Of a stretch of DNA of 64,000 nt, positions 1 through 9,187 are shown in pieces (the first letter of the stretch is position 1; each line of letters opens with the position of its first letter). The translations under genes were made by a program, and so were the position numbers. The notes beneath the pieces are model-generated. The model was not told the DNA's origin, made no database searches, and was given only the letters and a program-made list of their open reading frames with translations. This DNA is from Komarekiella delphini-convector SJRDD-AB1 (GTDB lineage: Bacteria; Cyanobacteriota; Cyanobacteriia; Cyanobacteriales; Nostocaceae): NCBI RefSeq assembly GCF_014831675.1, contig NZ_VJXY01000018.1:62001-126000 (forward strand). Reading direction: 5' to 3'.

Positions 1-706
1 TTCTGTGACTGATGCAACTTTTTTAGGTAAATACCCAGAGATCTGAAAATATTGCCGAAATGGCAACATTACTTTTGCGAGTTTAGTTATTGTCGGTATT
101 AGGTTTATCAATTGTGGATTTTACATTTACCCTTATCTATTAAATAAGTCGGTATTTGTATAATAAGTTGCCCATAGTTACTGATCTAAATCTTCATCTG
201 CACAGTCGTTTGCTAAAATTCACATAGGAGAATTTTACTTGGTATCTTCAAGTATGTGGTAATACAGAATCTATGTAAAAGAAGACAAAGTGTAAAGATA
301 TGAACAAGAGGCGCTAAAAAGGCGTGAAGTGGCGTTAGAGCCTCTTAAAGTAGTAAATTTGACTACACATTGCCCATAAAAATGGAATATGTAGCTTTTC
401 TATAGTTGACTAGTGCAGAATTTAAGTTACTCTTAAAACGGATAGCTGCCAGTAACAATCTATCCTGACAGCACTGTTATGAAGACAAAACTAAGTTTAG
501 CAATTCTGTCTGAAATTTTGAATTTACAAATTGAATAATTTGATACGGTAGCCAAATCCGTTATCAACTACCCTAAGCAAGGTAGTCTATTAATGACTTC
601 ATCTATTTCTTGGAATTGTAATGAATAGTTTACAATACCAGTGGGTGAGAAAATCTAAAGAAAATATAAAAGAGACTCAAATGACTGTGGTGTCTGGAGG
701 ACAAAA
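1..706. other. Intergenic, no gene recognised
   Basis: AT-rich DNA with stop codons in all frames and no convincing ORF, tRNA or strong hairpin. It probably holds the promoter of the gene that starts with GTG at 707. Confidence 0.5.
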
Positions 707-1051
707 GTGTTTCTGAGACTAGCACATCAACACCGACAATTCGTCCAAGACTTGGTAATGAACCTACAAGCCTTGGCAATTGTACTAGAACGACGGGGAT
801 ATCCTGCGTCTTGCTATACCTGTGGTGATCAGATGAATAGTGCATCATTTATGGTTAGCTTGGGTGATAACCACCTAATTCGGTTTTTAGTGTCCGATTA
901 CGGAATTACTTGGACGGAGATGCGAGATGACCGCGAATTAATGAAGTTAGAGGGTGCAGAGGCAATTAACCAGTTACAAGAATTAGCTAATCTTGTCAAG
1001 CAATCCATGCAAACTGGAACAGTCTCTAAAACTCTTGCCAAGAAGTATTAA
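707..1051 (+). CDS. Conserved cyanobacterial protein, DUF1815-like
   Basis: A 114-residue soluble protein with no signal peptide or membrane segment. The GTG start is supported by a perfect GGAGG ribosome-binding site ending 6 bases upstream (696-700). The sequence matches my memory of the small cyanobacterial DUF1815 family, including a Cys-x2-Cys-like segment (SCYTCGDQ, about residues 40-47) and a conserved ITWTEMRDD stretch. No function is established for this family to my knowledge. It stands alone, with no co-directional partner nearby. The last 20 or so residues are Lys/Thr-rich and look like a variable tail. Confidence 0.8.
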   Translation: MFLRLAHQHRQFVQDLVMNLQALAIVLERRGYPASCYTCGDQMNSASFMVSLGDNHLIRFLVSDYGITWTEMRDDRELMKLEGAEAINQLQELANLVKQSMQTGTVSKTLAKKY

Positions 1052-1238
1052 GGTTCCAAGAATCGATGGCAAATTGGGAATTAATCATCGGTAATGGGGA
1101 ATATTGGTTTGGTTGACATCGCCTATTAGCAATTCTCTATTACCGTTAAGTGATTGGCTGATCGCTAGCCTGTCATATCTTTTTGCGAGTTTGCCAAAAT
1201 CTCACCCAAAGGATTGTGAGCTAGAAGCTCGAACGTAA

Positions 1239-1390
1239 TTAAAACGCATTGCCAATCAAAATGAAGGGTGCCCAATATCATAGACAATCGGGTCAGGGCT
1301 GCCAGTCATCAGAGCAGTGTAAATTTTTGTCAGGGTTTCTGCCGTAAACTTGCCAGTTTGCTCTGTGGCAAAGAAAGCTTTATCAGGGGT
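1239..1390 (-). pseudogene. Decayed remnant of a CHAT-domain C-terminus
   Basis: On the minus strand this stretch encodes AFFATEQTGKF and then, in a shifted frame, YWAPFILIGNAF followed by a stop. These match AFYATLPSGKL and YYWAPFILIGNGL at the end of the intact TPR-CHAT gene just upstream (1498-3555). A frameshift and an in-frame stop lie between the two parts, and no start or N-terminal portion remains. It is best read as the tail of a second CHAT gene, left after a tandem duplication or deletion. It sits immediately downstream of the intact copy and in the same orientation. Confidence 0.7.
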
Positions 1391-1497
1391 ATTAAATATT
1401 TATAAAGTAGTAATTGCTACTTTTGCTTGACAATTTTAGATTAATCTTACACAAGATAACGCGATCGCTATTGGCAAAGGTTGCGATCGCTCAATAG

Positions 1498-3555
1498 CTA
1501 AAGTCCATTACCAATTAAAATAAAGGGTGCCCAGTAGTACGGGTGACTGAAGTCACTAACTGCTGTAGATTTATTGTGACTTACCTTCCAATCTCCAGTA
1601 ATTAAAGAGATTTGAGCTTGTCGTAAAGCTTCAGCTTTTGTCAACTTGCCTGATGGCAGCGTAGCATAAAAAGCACTCATCAATGCCTGCGTACCACCAT
1701 CATCCACAGCCCACAAAGAAGCAATTGCTGCCTTAGCACCAGTTTTTTGCATCTGATAGCCAAAACCCAAGATTTCCTCACCGTTGCCTAAAGAGCTTCC
1801 TAAGCCGGTTTCGCAGGCACTTAAAACTACCAAATCTACATTGGGAAGTGACCAAGTGGCGACATCTCTAAGATTAACGCGATCGCCATTCCCAAATAAA
1901 ATAAACGAATCTTCTGGTTTACCCATTACAAAAGCTGCATGAGTCGCTAAATGGACAATTGTATAATCATCCATTTGCGGTACAGTGACTTTGGGGCTAA
2001 AAGCATCGTCTAAAAGTTTCTTTGTTTCAGGAACTACCTCTGCTAAGCTTTCCACTTCTCGCCCTGCAAACGGCAATCCAGCAAAAGCAAACTGCCGATT
2101 ACCAACTTTAATCTGATAATTACCTTTAGTGAAAGCACCAGCTAAAACCCGCAAACTAGATTGATTTGGGGTGTTCAAATTACTTAAGCTAGCAGATGTG
2201 ATGTGATTAACGCTGAAGCGCTCAACTAACCATTTTCCATCAAATAAAGCAGTTATTGGAATGTAGCGTAACTGGTCATCTGGAGCATAAATTAGAGTTT
2301 GTGTACCTGAGAGCTTTAGGTCGTTTTCTATCGGCTTGATTAGCCAGTCATATAATTGGCGTGCAGGTGTTTTGAGATTGCGACTGGGATTTTTTAAAGC
2401 TTGGCGGAAAGCAACAATTGTCTGACTGAGGTTTTTGCTTGTCACAGCAACGGTGCGATGAATTGGTGGGGATTCAGGAGTTACTAGTACCAATTCCAAA
2501 CTATCTTTTAAAATTAGTGGGTAAAGAAGTGCAGATTTTTGAGGCAATCGCGCTAAATTATCCCGAACTTGATTGAGACTCTCCAAATCTAAATTTTGCT
2601 GTCTTGCTGTGCGGCTAATTTGCTCTACCTGCGCTGTGACTGCGGGACTAGTGATAAATTTATTAAATGCTTCTAACTGTTGTTGCTGAGTCAATACTAA
2701 TTGCTCAATGCGTTGTTCCTGCTGAGGCGATCGCTTTTGAGGAGAAATTTTACGTAATGTTGTCAGTTCTTTACCCAGTAAAATAGCCTGAGCTAGGGTT
2801 TGCTCTAACTTTTGTTTAATTGGTTTTTCTCTTGTTACAATCTCAATGCCTTTAGCAGTACGTTGATTACCTGGCACATTCTGGAGATATTCCTCTAGTT
2901 CTTCGACTTTGAGTAAATCCATTGTTCTTTGCGCTTCAGCAACACGTTCCTGTTTGAGCAATCGTTCAGCCAAAATCCGATATGTCTGGGCAACAGTTAT
3001 GCTGTAAGCATCTGGTTGTGGTAGAGAAAGTGCTGATGGATTCAAACGAGCTTTCTCGCGATTAATCAAGCAATGCTTATAGAAGAAAATTGCTAACTCT
3101 GGTTTATTTTGGATATCAAATAAGTAACCAATATTACTATAGGTTTTGCCAAGTCGGACAGCATCTCCGATTTCTTTATCAATAACTAAAGCTTGTTGAT
3201 AAGATTTTAGTGCTTGTGAATACTGACCTTGACTTTGGTATACTCTACCGATGTTATTGAATGTTACGGCTTCCCAAGAGCGTTCTCCAAATTCTCTAGT
3301 TATGTCTAATGCTTTCTGTAATCTCTGTAATGCTTCTGGAAAACGCTTTTGCTGAGATTGCTGGATAGCCTCTTGATTGAGCTTCTCGATTTCTAATTGG
3401 CTATTATTATTGGGTGAAGCTTGAGCTTTTTCTGCGTAGTCGTAGCGCAATTTGGCATTTGAGGTTACTTGTTTACCTTCTGGGTACACCATCCCAAAAC
3501 CTAGTAAACTAAATACAGTTATTATCAGATTAACGTAGCGGAGATTAAGCAGCAT
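1498..3555 (-). CDS. Secreted TPR-CHAT domain protein (caspase-like fold)
   Basis: A 685-residue protein. The N-terminus (about residues 1-30) is a hydrophobic signal or anchor segment, followed by tetratricopeptide repeats at about 60-170, a helical middle part (about 215-330), and a CHAT domain at about 340-685. The likely catalytic dyad is visible: His near residue 539 in VHLATHAAF and Cys near 581 in VVLSACETGLG. CHAT domains belong to the caspase/separase clan of Cys peptidases, and TPR-CHAT proteins are abundant in filamentous cyanobacteria. The ATG start has an AAGGAG site 9 bases upstream. The substrate is unknown. A broken copy of the same C-terminus follows at 1239-1390. It could act in regulated proteolysis or stress response; that is inference. 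Confidence 0.88.
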   Translation of the reverse strand: MLLNLRYVNLIITVFSLLGFGMVYPEGKQVTSNAKLRYDYAEKAQASPNNNSQLEIEKLNQEAIQQSQQKRFPEALQRLQKALDITREFGERSWEAVTFNNIGRVYQSQGQYSQALKSYQQALVIDKEIGDAVRLGKTYSNIGYLFDIQNKPELAIFFYKHCLINREKARLNPSALSLPQPDAYSITVAQTYRILAERLLKQERVAEAQRTMDLLKVEELEEYLQNVPGNQRTAKGIEIVTREKPIKQKLEQTLAQAILLGKELTTLRKISPQKRSPQQEQRIEQLVLTQQQQLEAFNKFITSPAVTAQVEQISRTARQQNLDLESLNQVRDNLARLPQKSALLYPLILKDSLELVLVTPESPPIHRTVAVTSKNLSQTIVAFRQALKNPSRNLKTPARQLYDWLIKPIENDLKLSGTQTLIYAPDDQLRYIPITALFDGKWLVERFSVNHITSASLSNLNTPNQSSLRVLAGAFTKGNYQIKVGNRQFAFAGLPFAGREVESLAEVVPETKKLLDDAFSPKVTVPQMDDYTIVHLATHAAFVMGKPEDSFILFGNGDRVNLRDVATWSLPNVDLVVLSACETGLGSSLGNGEEILGFGYQMQKTGAKAAIASLWAVDDGGTQALMSAFYATLPSGKLTKAEALRQAQISLITGDWKVSHNKSTAVSDFSHPYYWAPFILIGNGL

Positions 3556-3671
3556 AACAAAACACTCCTTGCGTTCAGAATTGTAAATATTAAATCAATA
3601 AGTTCTGCAATGCAATGGACTTTTATGCTATTTAATATCTGGAAAATTTATAGCTGCTTAGAAACTTGAAT

Positions 3672-4169
3672 ATGTCAGAAAAAAAACCTAGCCAACCACA
3701 ACTACCGCCAATCAGTGCTATTGATACTCCATCACTGAGGGCATACGAGAGTTGGTTTGAATATCCTATCAGAGTACAACCACATCATACTGACTATGCA
3801 GGTATTGTCTGGCATGGTTCATATATTGCTTGGATGGAAGAAGCACGAATCGAATGCTTGCGCTCTATAGGGATTGAATTTGCTGATTTAGTAGCTTTAG
3901 GTTGCGATTTACCAGTTGTGGAACTGTCAATACAGTACCACCGTTCAGTGCAATTAGGTATGGCAGTGGTCGTAAAAACCCGCATGGCTGAGGTGACTGG
4001 TGTCCGCATCAATTGGGATTATGCGATCGCTTCAATTGATGGGCAAGAATTATACGTCACTGGCAAGGTGACTTTAGTAGCATTAGATCGCGAAAGAGGT
4101 AAGATTATGCGTCAGTTACCTGCAACTTTTAAGGATGCATTAGCAAAAGTTTCCGTGTTACCTAAATAG
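3672..4169 (+). CDS. Hotdog-fold acyl-CoA thioesterase (YbgC/FadM-like)
   Basis: About 165 residues. The hotdog thioesterase signature is clear: RVQPHHTDYAGIVWHGSYIAWMEEAR, with the Asp-x-x-Gly-x-Val/His pattern of the 4-hydroxybenzoyl-CoA/YbgC group, then a FADLVALGCDLPVVE strand. Known relatives hydrolyse acyl-CoA or DHNA-CoA thioesters, the latter in phylloquinone synthesis. The extra N-terminal 25 residues, rich in Pro and Ser, make it longer than the usual 135-140 residues, so I do not assign the DHNA-CoA role. I chose the ATG at 3672 over a TTG two codons earlier. It is divergent from the CHAT gene, with about 115 bp between them for promoters. Confidence 0.85.
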   Translation: MSEKKPSQPQLPPISAIDTPSLRAYESWFEYPIRVQPHHTDYAGIVWHGSYIAWMEEARIECLRSIGIEFADLVALGCDLPVVELSIQYHRSVQLGMAVVVKTRMAEVTGVRINWDYAIASIDGQELYVTGKVTLVALDRERGKIMRQLPATFKDALAKVSVLPK

Positions 4170-4190
4170 TCGTTTCTAATCTCATCCTTA

Positions 4191-4388
4191 TTACTTGCTG
4201 CCTTGAATTTGTAACAAGTTTTCAGCAAATTGAGTTATTTGATGCCAAATATCTTGCGGAGTAATACCAAAACCAATATTTAATAAGACAAGGATCGCAG
4301 CAATAGTCAACGCATTGCTTACGGTTGTTTTTAACAATTTCCACAATATTGTAAAAACGATCCAAGCTACAATCAAGGTAACAATCAT
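4191..4388 (-). CDS. Small hydrophobic membrane protein
   Basis: 65 residues starting at an ATG. Two hydrophobic stretches (about 1-18 and 25-45) are followed by an amphipathic tail (PQDIWHQITQFAENLL). I recall similar small hypothetical proteins in Nostocales but no function. It is convergent with the thioesterase gene, with stop codons about 20 bp apart. Confidence 0.6.
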   Translation of the reverse strand: MIVTLIVAWIVFTILWKLLKTTVSNALTIAAILVLLNIGFGITPQDIWHQITQFAENLLQIQGSK

Positions 4389-4807
4389 ATATAACTTCCT
4401 TGAAAATCGCTCTATTTAAAAAAGGGGGTTTATTTAGAAAAAGTAAATTTTTATCTTGATAATAATTTCCAATGTAAAAGTTATGACACCAAATTTATAG
4501 TAACTATTAAGTTTGGTTTTCTGTTTGATAATCTCACAACGACTATACCCGAAAATATGAAAATAATTTAGATGTAAAGCAACTCCTTTTGTAAATTTTT
4601 GAAGAATTTTTATTGAGTTGTAGATATATAATTTTTCTGCGTAATTAGGAGGTAATTAGGTATATTTTAGGCAGATTTACATTTTTATTCCTTAGCTGTG
4701 AATAAATAGACTAATGTATTCTTAGTTGATTGAAATAAAAGACAAGAGTCAAGTGAAATTTAAAAATGATTATCAGCCTTCAGCATTAAGCTGAAGGCTG
4801 AACGATT
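4389..4807. other. AT-rich intergenic stretch
   Basis: About 420 bp without a gene. The only structure seen is the dxr terminator hairpin at its right edge. The left part probably holds the promoter of the small membrane protein at 4191-4388. Confidence 0.5.
4773..4801 (-). terminator. Hairpin terminator after dxr
   Basis: An 11-bp perfect stem (TCAGCCTTCAG / CTGAAGGCTGA) with a 7-base loop lies just past the dxr stop codon. Read on the minus strand it is followed by an AT-rich stretch containing a T run, as expected for a rho-independent terminator. Confidence 0.7.
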
Positions 4808-6028
4808 TTATCGCAGAGAAATTATCCGCGATTGAGTTTGTAGCTTTTCAGTTGCTATTAAAACTTCTTGTCTTGCCCATTTATCTGCTGCCACAATGTC
4901 ATCTAAAGAAGGATTTGCACAGTTATCATTTTGATGGCGATCGCACACCAATTCGATACACCGGGGAATATCTAAAAATCGAATTTTTTCTTCTAAAAAT
5001 AACGCTACAGCTTGTTCATTTGCAGCATTTAATACAGCCGGCATTGAACCACCAGCCCTACCCACAGCATAAGCCAACCGCATACAAGGATACTTTTGGT
5101 GATCTGGTTCACGGAAGGTTAAATTTCCCGCTTTTACTAAATCTAGGCGTTCCCAATCCGTATAAATGCGATCAGGCCAAGATAAAGCATACAGCAGAGG
5201 TAAACGCATATCCGGCCAGCCGAGTTGGGCTAAAACTGAAGTATCTTGCAGTTCAATTAGCGAGTGAATAATGCTTTGAGGATGAATGACAATATCGATA
5301 TCGTCATAATCCAACCCAAACAAGAAGTGAGCTTCAATCACTTCTAAGCCCTTATTCATTAAAGTGGCAGAGTCAACCGTGATTTTACGTCCCATCGACC
5401 AATTGGGATGCTTGAGGGCATCAGCAACCGTCACTTCTGCCAACTTTTCTACATCGCAATCTCGGAAAGCTCCACCAGACGCAGTGAGCAAAATCCGCCG
5501 CAAGCCAGCTTTGGGCACACCTTGAAGGCACTGAAATATAGCAGAATGCTCGGAGTCGGCTGGTAATAATTTAACACCGTGTTTTTCTACTAGGGGGAGA
5601 ACAACAGGGCCGCCAGCGATCAGAGTTTCTTTGTTCGCTAAGGCGATATCTTTACCAGCTTCAATAGCGGCGATGGTGGGTAGCAACCCAGCACAACCAA
5701 CAATACCCGTAACAACCGTTTGGGCTTCGCCGTAGCGGGCAACTTCTATAACTCCGGCTTCGCCAGCCAGGAGAATCGGTTGGGGATCAAGGTCTTTAAT
5801 AGCTGCTTGGAGTGCTGGCAATTTCTCTTCTGAGCAAATCGCTGCTATTTTTGGTTGAAACTGCCGAATCTGAGCAGCCAACATTTCCACATTGTTCCCA
5901 GCTGCTAATCCCACAATCCGAAACTGATCTGGGTACTGAGCGACGATATCTAAAGTCTGAGTACCGATAGAACCAGTGGAACCAACAAGAGTAATCGCTT
6001 TCACAATTGCTTCAGGATTTACAGACAA
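4808..6028 (-). CDS. dxr: 1-deoxy-D-xylulose 5-phosphate reductoisomerase
   Basis: A 406-residue cytosolic enzyme of the MEP isoprenoid pathway; it converts DXP to MEP using NADPH and a divalent metal. The N-terminal nucleotide-binding motif [14 protein letters not shown] is at residues 16-29. The metal/substrate segment [12 protein letters not shown] and the conserved [26 protein letters not shown] block are intact, as is the C-terminal alpha-helical domain. Length is normal for the family. In cyanobacteria this pathway supplies carotenoids, the phytyl chain, quinones and polyprenyl carriers. The start could instead be a codon near residue 10, because the first nine residues are not conserved. 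Confidence 0.97.
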   Translation of the reverse strand: MSVNPEAIVKAITLVGSTGSIGTQTLDIVAQYPDQFRIVGLAAGNNVEMLAAQIRQFQPKIAAICSEEKLPALQAAIKDLDPQPILLAGEAGVIEVARYGEAQTVVTGIVGCAGLLPTIAAIEAGKDIALANKETLIAGGPVVLPLVEKHGVKLLPADSEHSAIFQCLQGVPKAGLRRILLTASGGAFRDCDVEKLAEVTVADALKHPNWSMGRKITVDSATLMNKGLEVIEAHFLFGLDYDDIDIVIHPQSIIHSLIELQDTSVLAQLGWPDMRLPLLYALSWPDRIYTDWERLDLVKAGNLTFREPDHQKYPCMRLAYAVGRAGGSMPAVLNAANEQAVALFLEEKIRFLDIPRCIELVCDRHQNDNCANPSLDDIVAADKWARQEVLIATEKLQTQSRIISLR

Positions 6029-6322
6029 CTCCCACTATAAATTGCTTGGGACTCCTTAATAACAGCGATCGCTATAATCAATAGACTTCTTACAAAAGTT
6101 GCTCAATTTTCCTTGAAATAGACAAAATATGTGTTCATAAATACTATATATAAAATAAATGCTGAGGATTTTAGCAAAAATGACTAAATAGCAAATACTT
6201 TCAACTAAGTGCCGATCTTTTTAGTGGTAGAGGATTAATGTGCAAAATGTTACTCATAAATTGCTGTGTTACAGCCATAGGTCAGAGGATGCATAAAGGA
6301 GTCTGTTGAAACACTCAAGTCT

Positions 6323-7633
6323 ATGGCAAAAGTTCAGACAGATATAAAAAAACTTTTATGGAAAAATGATTTTTTCTTTCCCGCAATAATGTGGCTTGTC
6401 AGCCGAATATTTATTTTGACTGCCATGTTGCTGGTTGCGCCAAAGCTGCCGTTACCAGTAGAAGGAATTGTGCCCCGTTTTGGCTGGGAGGTTTTTGACG
6501 CTTGGGATAGTATGCATTACCGAGCGATCGTCACTTCCGGGTATGAATTTGTCAATGACGGCAAACAGTATAATCTAGCCTTTTTTCCCTTATTTCCCTT
6601 AAGCATTTGGGTGTTGATGAAGTTGGGCTTGCCGTTTGAAATGGCAGGTACGCTGGTGAATAATCTGGCATTTTTTGCAGCGCTTTACTGTTTGTATTTT
6701 TGGGTTAAGGAGCATTATGGGATCAGCGCCGCGCAGTGGGCGACTGCGGTGTTGTCTTGGTGTCCGTCGTCCATGTTTACGGGGGTGATTTACACAGAAG
6801 GGCTGTATTTGTTTTTGAGTACAGCTACTTTACGGGCGTTTGATCAAAAGCAGTATGGCTGGACTACCCTTTGGGGTGCAATGGCCACAGCAACACGACC
6901 CACAGGGATGGCGCTAATTCCGGCCTTGGCGATTGCATCTTGGAAAGAACGCAGACCACCTATTGCCTACGTTGCTAGTTTAGCTACCGCTATTGGGCTA
7001 CTTTTATTCAGTCTGTACTGTGCAATTTATTTTGGTAATCCCTTAGCGTTTATCGAAGCACAGCGGGGATGGCGACCTTCCCTAGGGTTTGATTGGCAGG
7101 GTTGGTTAAACATGCTCATGCAAATTCCATTGGGCACAAATAATTGGCAATTTGGCTGGATTAAAGACCCATCTGGCAGGATTATTAAAGATCCTTGGTA
7201 TCCTTTGTGCTTCGGTGTAATTGTTGTCAGTGCTTATCTTTTATGGCATTACCGTAAACATTTGAGTTCTGCAAAGGTAGTCTATAGCTTTTATGCGTTC
7301 GTCTTATTTTTGTTGATACTGGCAAACGAACAATTGATCAATAACTTGCTGAACGCGTTTATGGTCTTGGGTGGAGGCTGTATATTATGGCGATTACGTG
7401 CACAACTGACCCCAGTTACTATTCTCTATGGCTTTTGTGGTATTAGTCTGCTGCTAGCCTCTGGAGGAACTATCTCCTTAAGTCGTCTCGCTTACGGTAT
7501 TGTGCCTCTGAATATAGCTATGGGTGTGCTGCTATCTCGCCATCCGCGTCAGGGATATTTAATGTTGGGTTTGTTTATGACATTACTCGCCAAGATTGCT
7601 GTAGGATTTGCCCAAGAACGCTGGGTAGGGTGA
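6323..7633 (+). CDS. PIG-V-like integral membrane mannosyltransferase family protein
   Basis: A 436-residue polytopic membrane protein with about ten hydrophobic segments. Features of the PIG-V-like GT-C family can be seen: an acidic loop motif FDAWDSMHYRAIVTSGY after the first membrane segment, then FFPLFPLSIW, YTEGLYLFLSTA and ATRPTGMALIPAL. GT-C enzymes of this type use polyprenyl-phosphate sugars on the outer face of the plasma membrane. It is the first gene of a same-strand run of membrane glycosyltransferases extending to 12 kb. Its C-terminal GFAQERWVG resembles YGQDKWLG at the end of the 10632-12002 protein, so the two are probably related. Acceptor and sugar are unknown. Confidence 0.82.
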   Translation: MAKVQTDIKKLLWKNDFFFPAIMWLVSRIFILTAMLLVAPKLPLPVEGIVPRFGWEVFDAWDSMHYRAIVTSGYEFVNDGKQYNLAFFPLFPLSIWVLMKLGLPFEMAGTLVNNLAFFAALYCLYFWVKEHYGISAAQWATAVLSWCPSSMFTGVIYTEGLYLFLSTATLRAFDQKQYGWTTLWGAMATATRPTGMALIPALAIASWKERRPPIAYVASLATAIGLLLFSLYCAIYFGNPLAFIEAQRGWRPSLGFDWQGWLNMLMQIPLGTNNWQFGWIKDPSGRIIKDPWYPLCFGVIVVSAYLLWHYRKHLSSAKVVYSFYAFVLFLLILANEQLINNLLNAFMVLGGGCILWRLRAQLTPVTILYGFCGISLLLASGGTISLSRLAYGIVPLNIAMGVLLSRHPRQGYLMLGLFMTLLAKIAVGFAQERWVG

Positions 7634-7763
7634 AGAGGATTGGGGACTGGGGAACTCGGGGCCCCCTCTGGGGATAAGGGGCAATGGGGATTAGGGATTG
7701 GAAATTGGAATTTGCTCTTAACTTCAGACTATTGATGCTTACTAATAATAGTTTTTTGATGGC

Positions 7764-9161
7764 ATGGGAAAAAAACTGAATCAGTTTAGTTCTGTTGGTT
7801 GGATGATTGGCGTAAGTGCCTTAATTTTGTTCGCGTCCAGCGGCTTACGACACGAGCTGTTTAATTCAGGCGCTTGGGACTTAGGAATTTTTGACCAAGC
7901 AGTTTACTTAATTAGTCAGGGACAACCGCCGATTTCTTCTTTTTTGGGTTTTCATATTCTTGGCGACCATGCTGCTTGGATATTGTATCCCTTGGCTTTG
8001 CTGTACAAAATTTATCCCAGTGTTTATTGGTTGTTTGCAGTCCAGTCAGCTGCTTTGGCGTTAGGTGCTTTGCCTACATGGCATCTAGCCCGTCAAGCTG
8101 GGTTGAAAGAAAGCCAAGCAGCAGCAATGGTGGGGGTTTATCTGCTGTATCCAGTAGTGTATAACGCCAATTTGTTTGATTTTCACCCAGATACGATCGC
8201 CATCCCAGCACTTTTGGCGGCGGTTTTAGCAGCACGGCTAGGTCAGGTAGGATGGTTTTGCTTAAGTATTCTCATAGTGTTGGGATGTAAAGCGGTATTA
8301 TCTTTGACAGTTACCGCTATGGGAATTTGGTTACTTTTTTTTGAAAAGCGGCGGCTATATGGTGCGATCGCTTTTATTAGTGGTCTTGCCTGGTTTTTAA
8401 TTGCTAACAAGGGGATCATCCCATTTTTTGGCAGTGAAGCAGCGTTACTTGAACGTCATCTTTATCGATATAGTTATCTGGGAAACTCCTTTCCCGAAAT
8501 GACTAAAATTTTGCTGTTTCAACCAGAATTAATCTTAGGAAAAGTTTTTTCATTAACTAACTTAGAATATTTAGTTCTATTATTAGCACCTGTAATTTGG
8601 GGACTTCTGCCTCAAGTGACAGCTTTGATTGGTGCTATTCCTTGTTTAGTACTCAACATTCTCGCCAATCATCCATCGCAAAAAAACTTGATTTTTCATT
8701 ATTCGCTACCAGTCATACCATTTCTAGTGTTAGCTGTAATTGCCAACTTAGCAGCAGGTAGGGCATGGCTGCGAACCCCAAGAGCAATTATTTTGTGGTC
8801 ATTAGTAGGATTTTTTGCTTTAGCTAAATTTGGTTTTTTTGCCTCACAACATCTGAAATATCTGGATAATTGGCAAGCTACACGAGAAGCGCTCGCCCTT
8901 GTTTCGTCATCAGGAAATGTACTAACTACAGAACACATTGCACCACACTTAAGCCAACGCAAATTAATTAAATGTAAATTTGTTAAGTTTCCACCAGATA
9001 ATGAGTTGAATACGTTTGATTATATATTACTAAATGTCCGCCATCCTGGTTGGTCAGATACTTCTGAGTCTGCTATTAACTTGGTAAATCAACTGAAAAC
9101 TCAGTCAAGGTTTAAGTTAACATACCAGCGCGATGATATATTTCTATTTATAAAAAATTGA
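7764..9161 (+). CDS. DUF2079 membrane protein, copy 1 (putative GT-C)
   Basis: A 465-residue polytopic membrane protein. The N-terminal region has the DUF2079 hallmark AWDLGIFDQAVYLISQGQ followed by SSFLGFHILGDHAAWI. About 10 transmembrane segments are followed by a soluble tail of about 90 residues. DUF2079 proteins resemble GT-C glycosyltransferases, and the Trp-Asp motif after the first membrane helix fits the catalytic acidic loop of that group. The next gene is a close paralogue that overlaps or directly abuts it. Function is unproven; a role in surface glycan or glycoprotein assembly is inferred from the neighbours. Confidence 0.83.
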   Translation: MGKKLNQFSSVGWMIGVSALILFASSGLRHELFNSGAWDLGIFDQAVYLISQGQPPISSFLGFHILGDHAAWILYPLALLYKIYPSVYWLFAVQSAALALGALPTWHLARQAGLKESQAAAMVGVYLLYPVVYNANLFDFHPDTIAIPALLAAVLAARLGQVGWFCLSILIVLGCKAVLSLTVTAMGIWLLFFEKRRLYGAIAFISGLAWFLIANKGIIPFFGSEAALLERHLYRYSYLGNSFPEMTKILLFQPELILGKVFSLTNLEYLVLLLAPVIWGLLPQVTALIGAIPCLVLNILANHPSQKNLIFHYSLPVIPFLVLAVIANLAAGRAWLRTPRAIILWSLVGFFALAKFGFFASQHLKYLDNWQATREALALVSSSGNVLTTEHIAPHLSQRKLIKCKFVKFPPDNELNTFDYILLNVRHPGWSDTSESAINLVNQLKTQSRFKLTYQRDDIFLFIKN

Positions 9162-9187
9162 GCAAATTGTCTAAAATTACTTACGGA

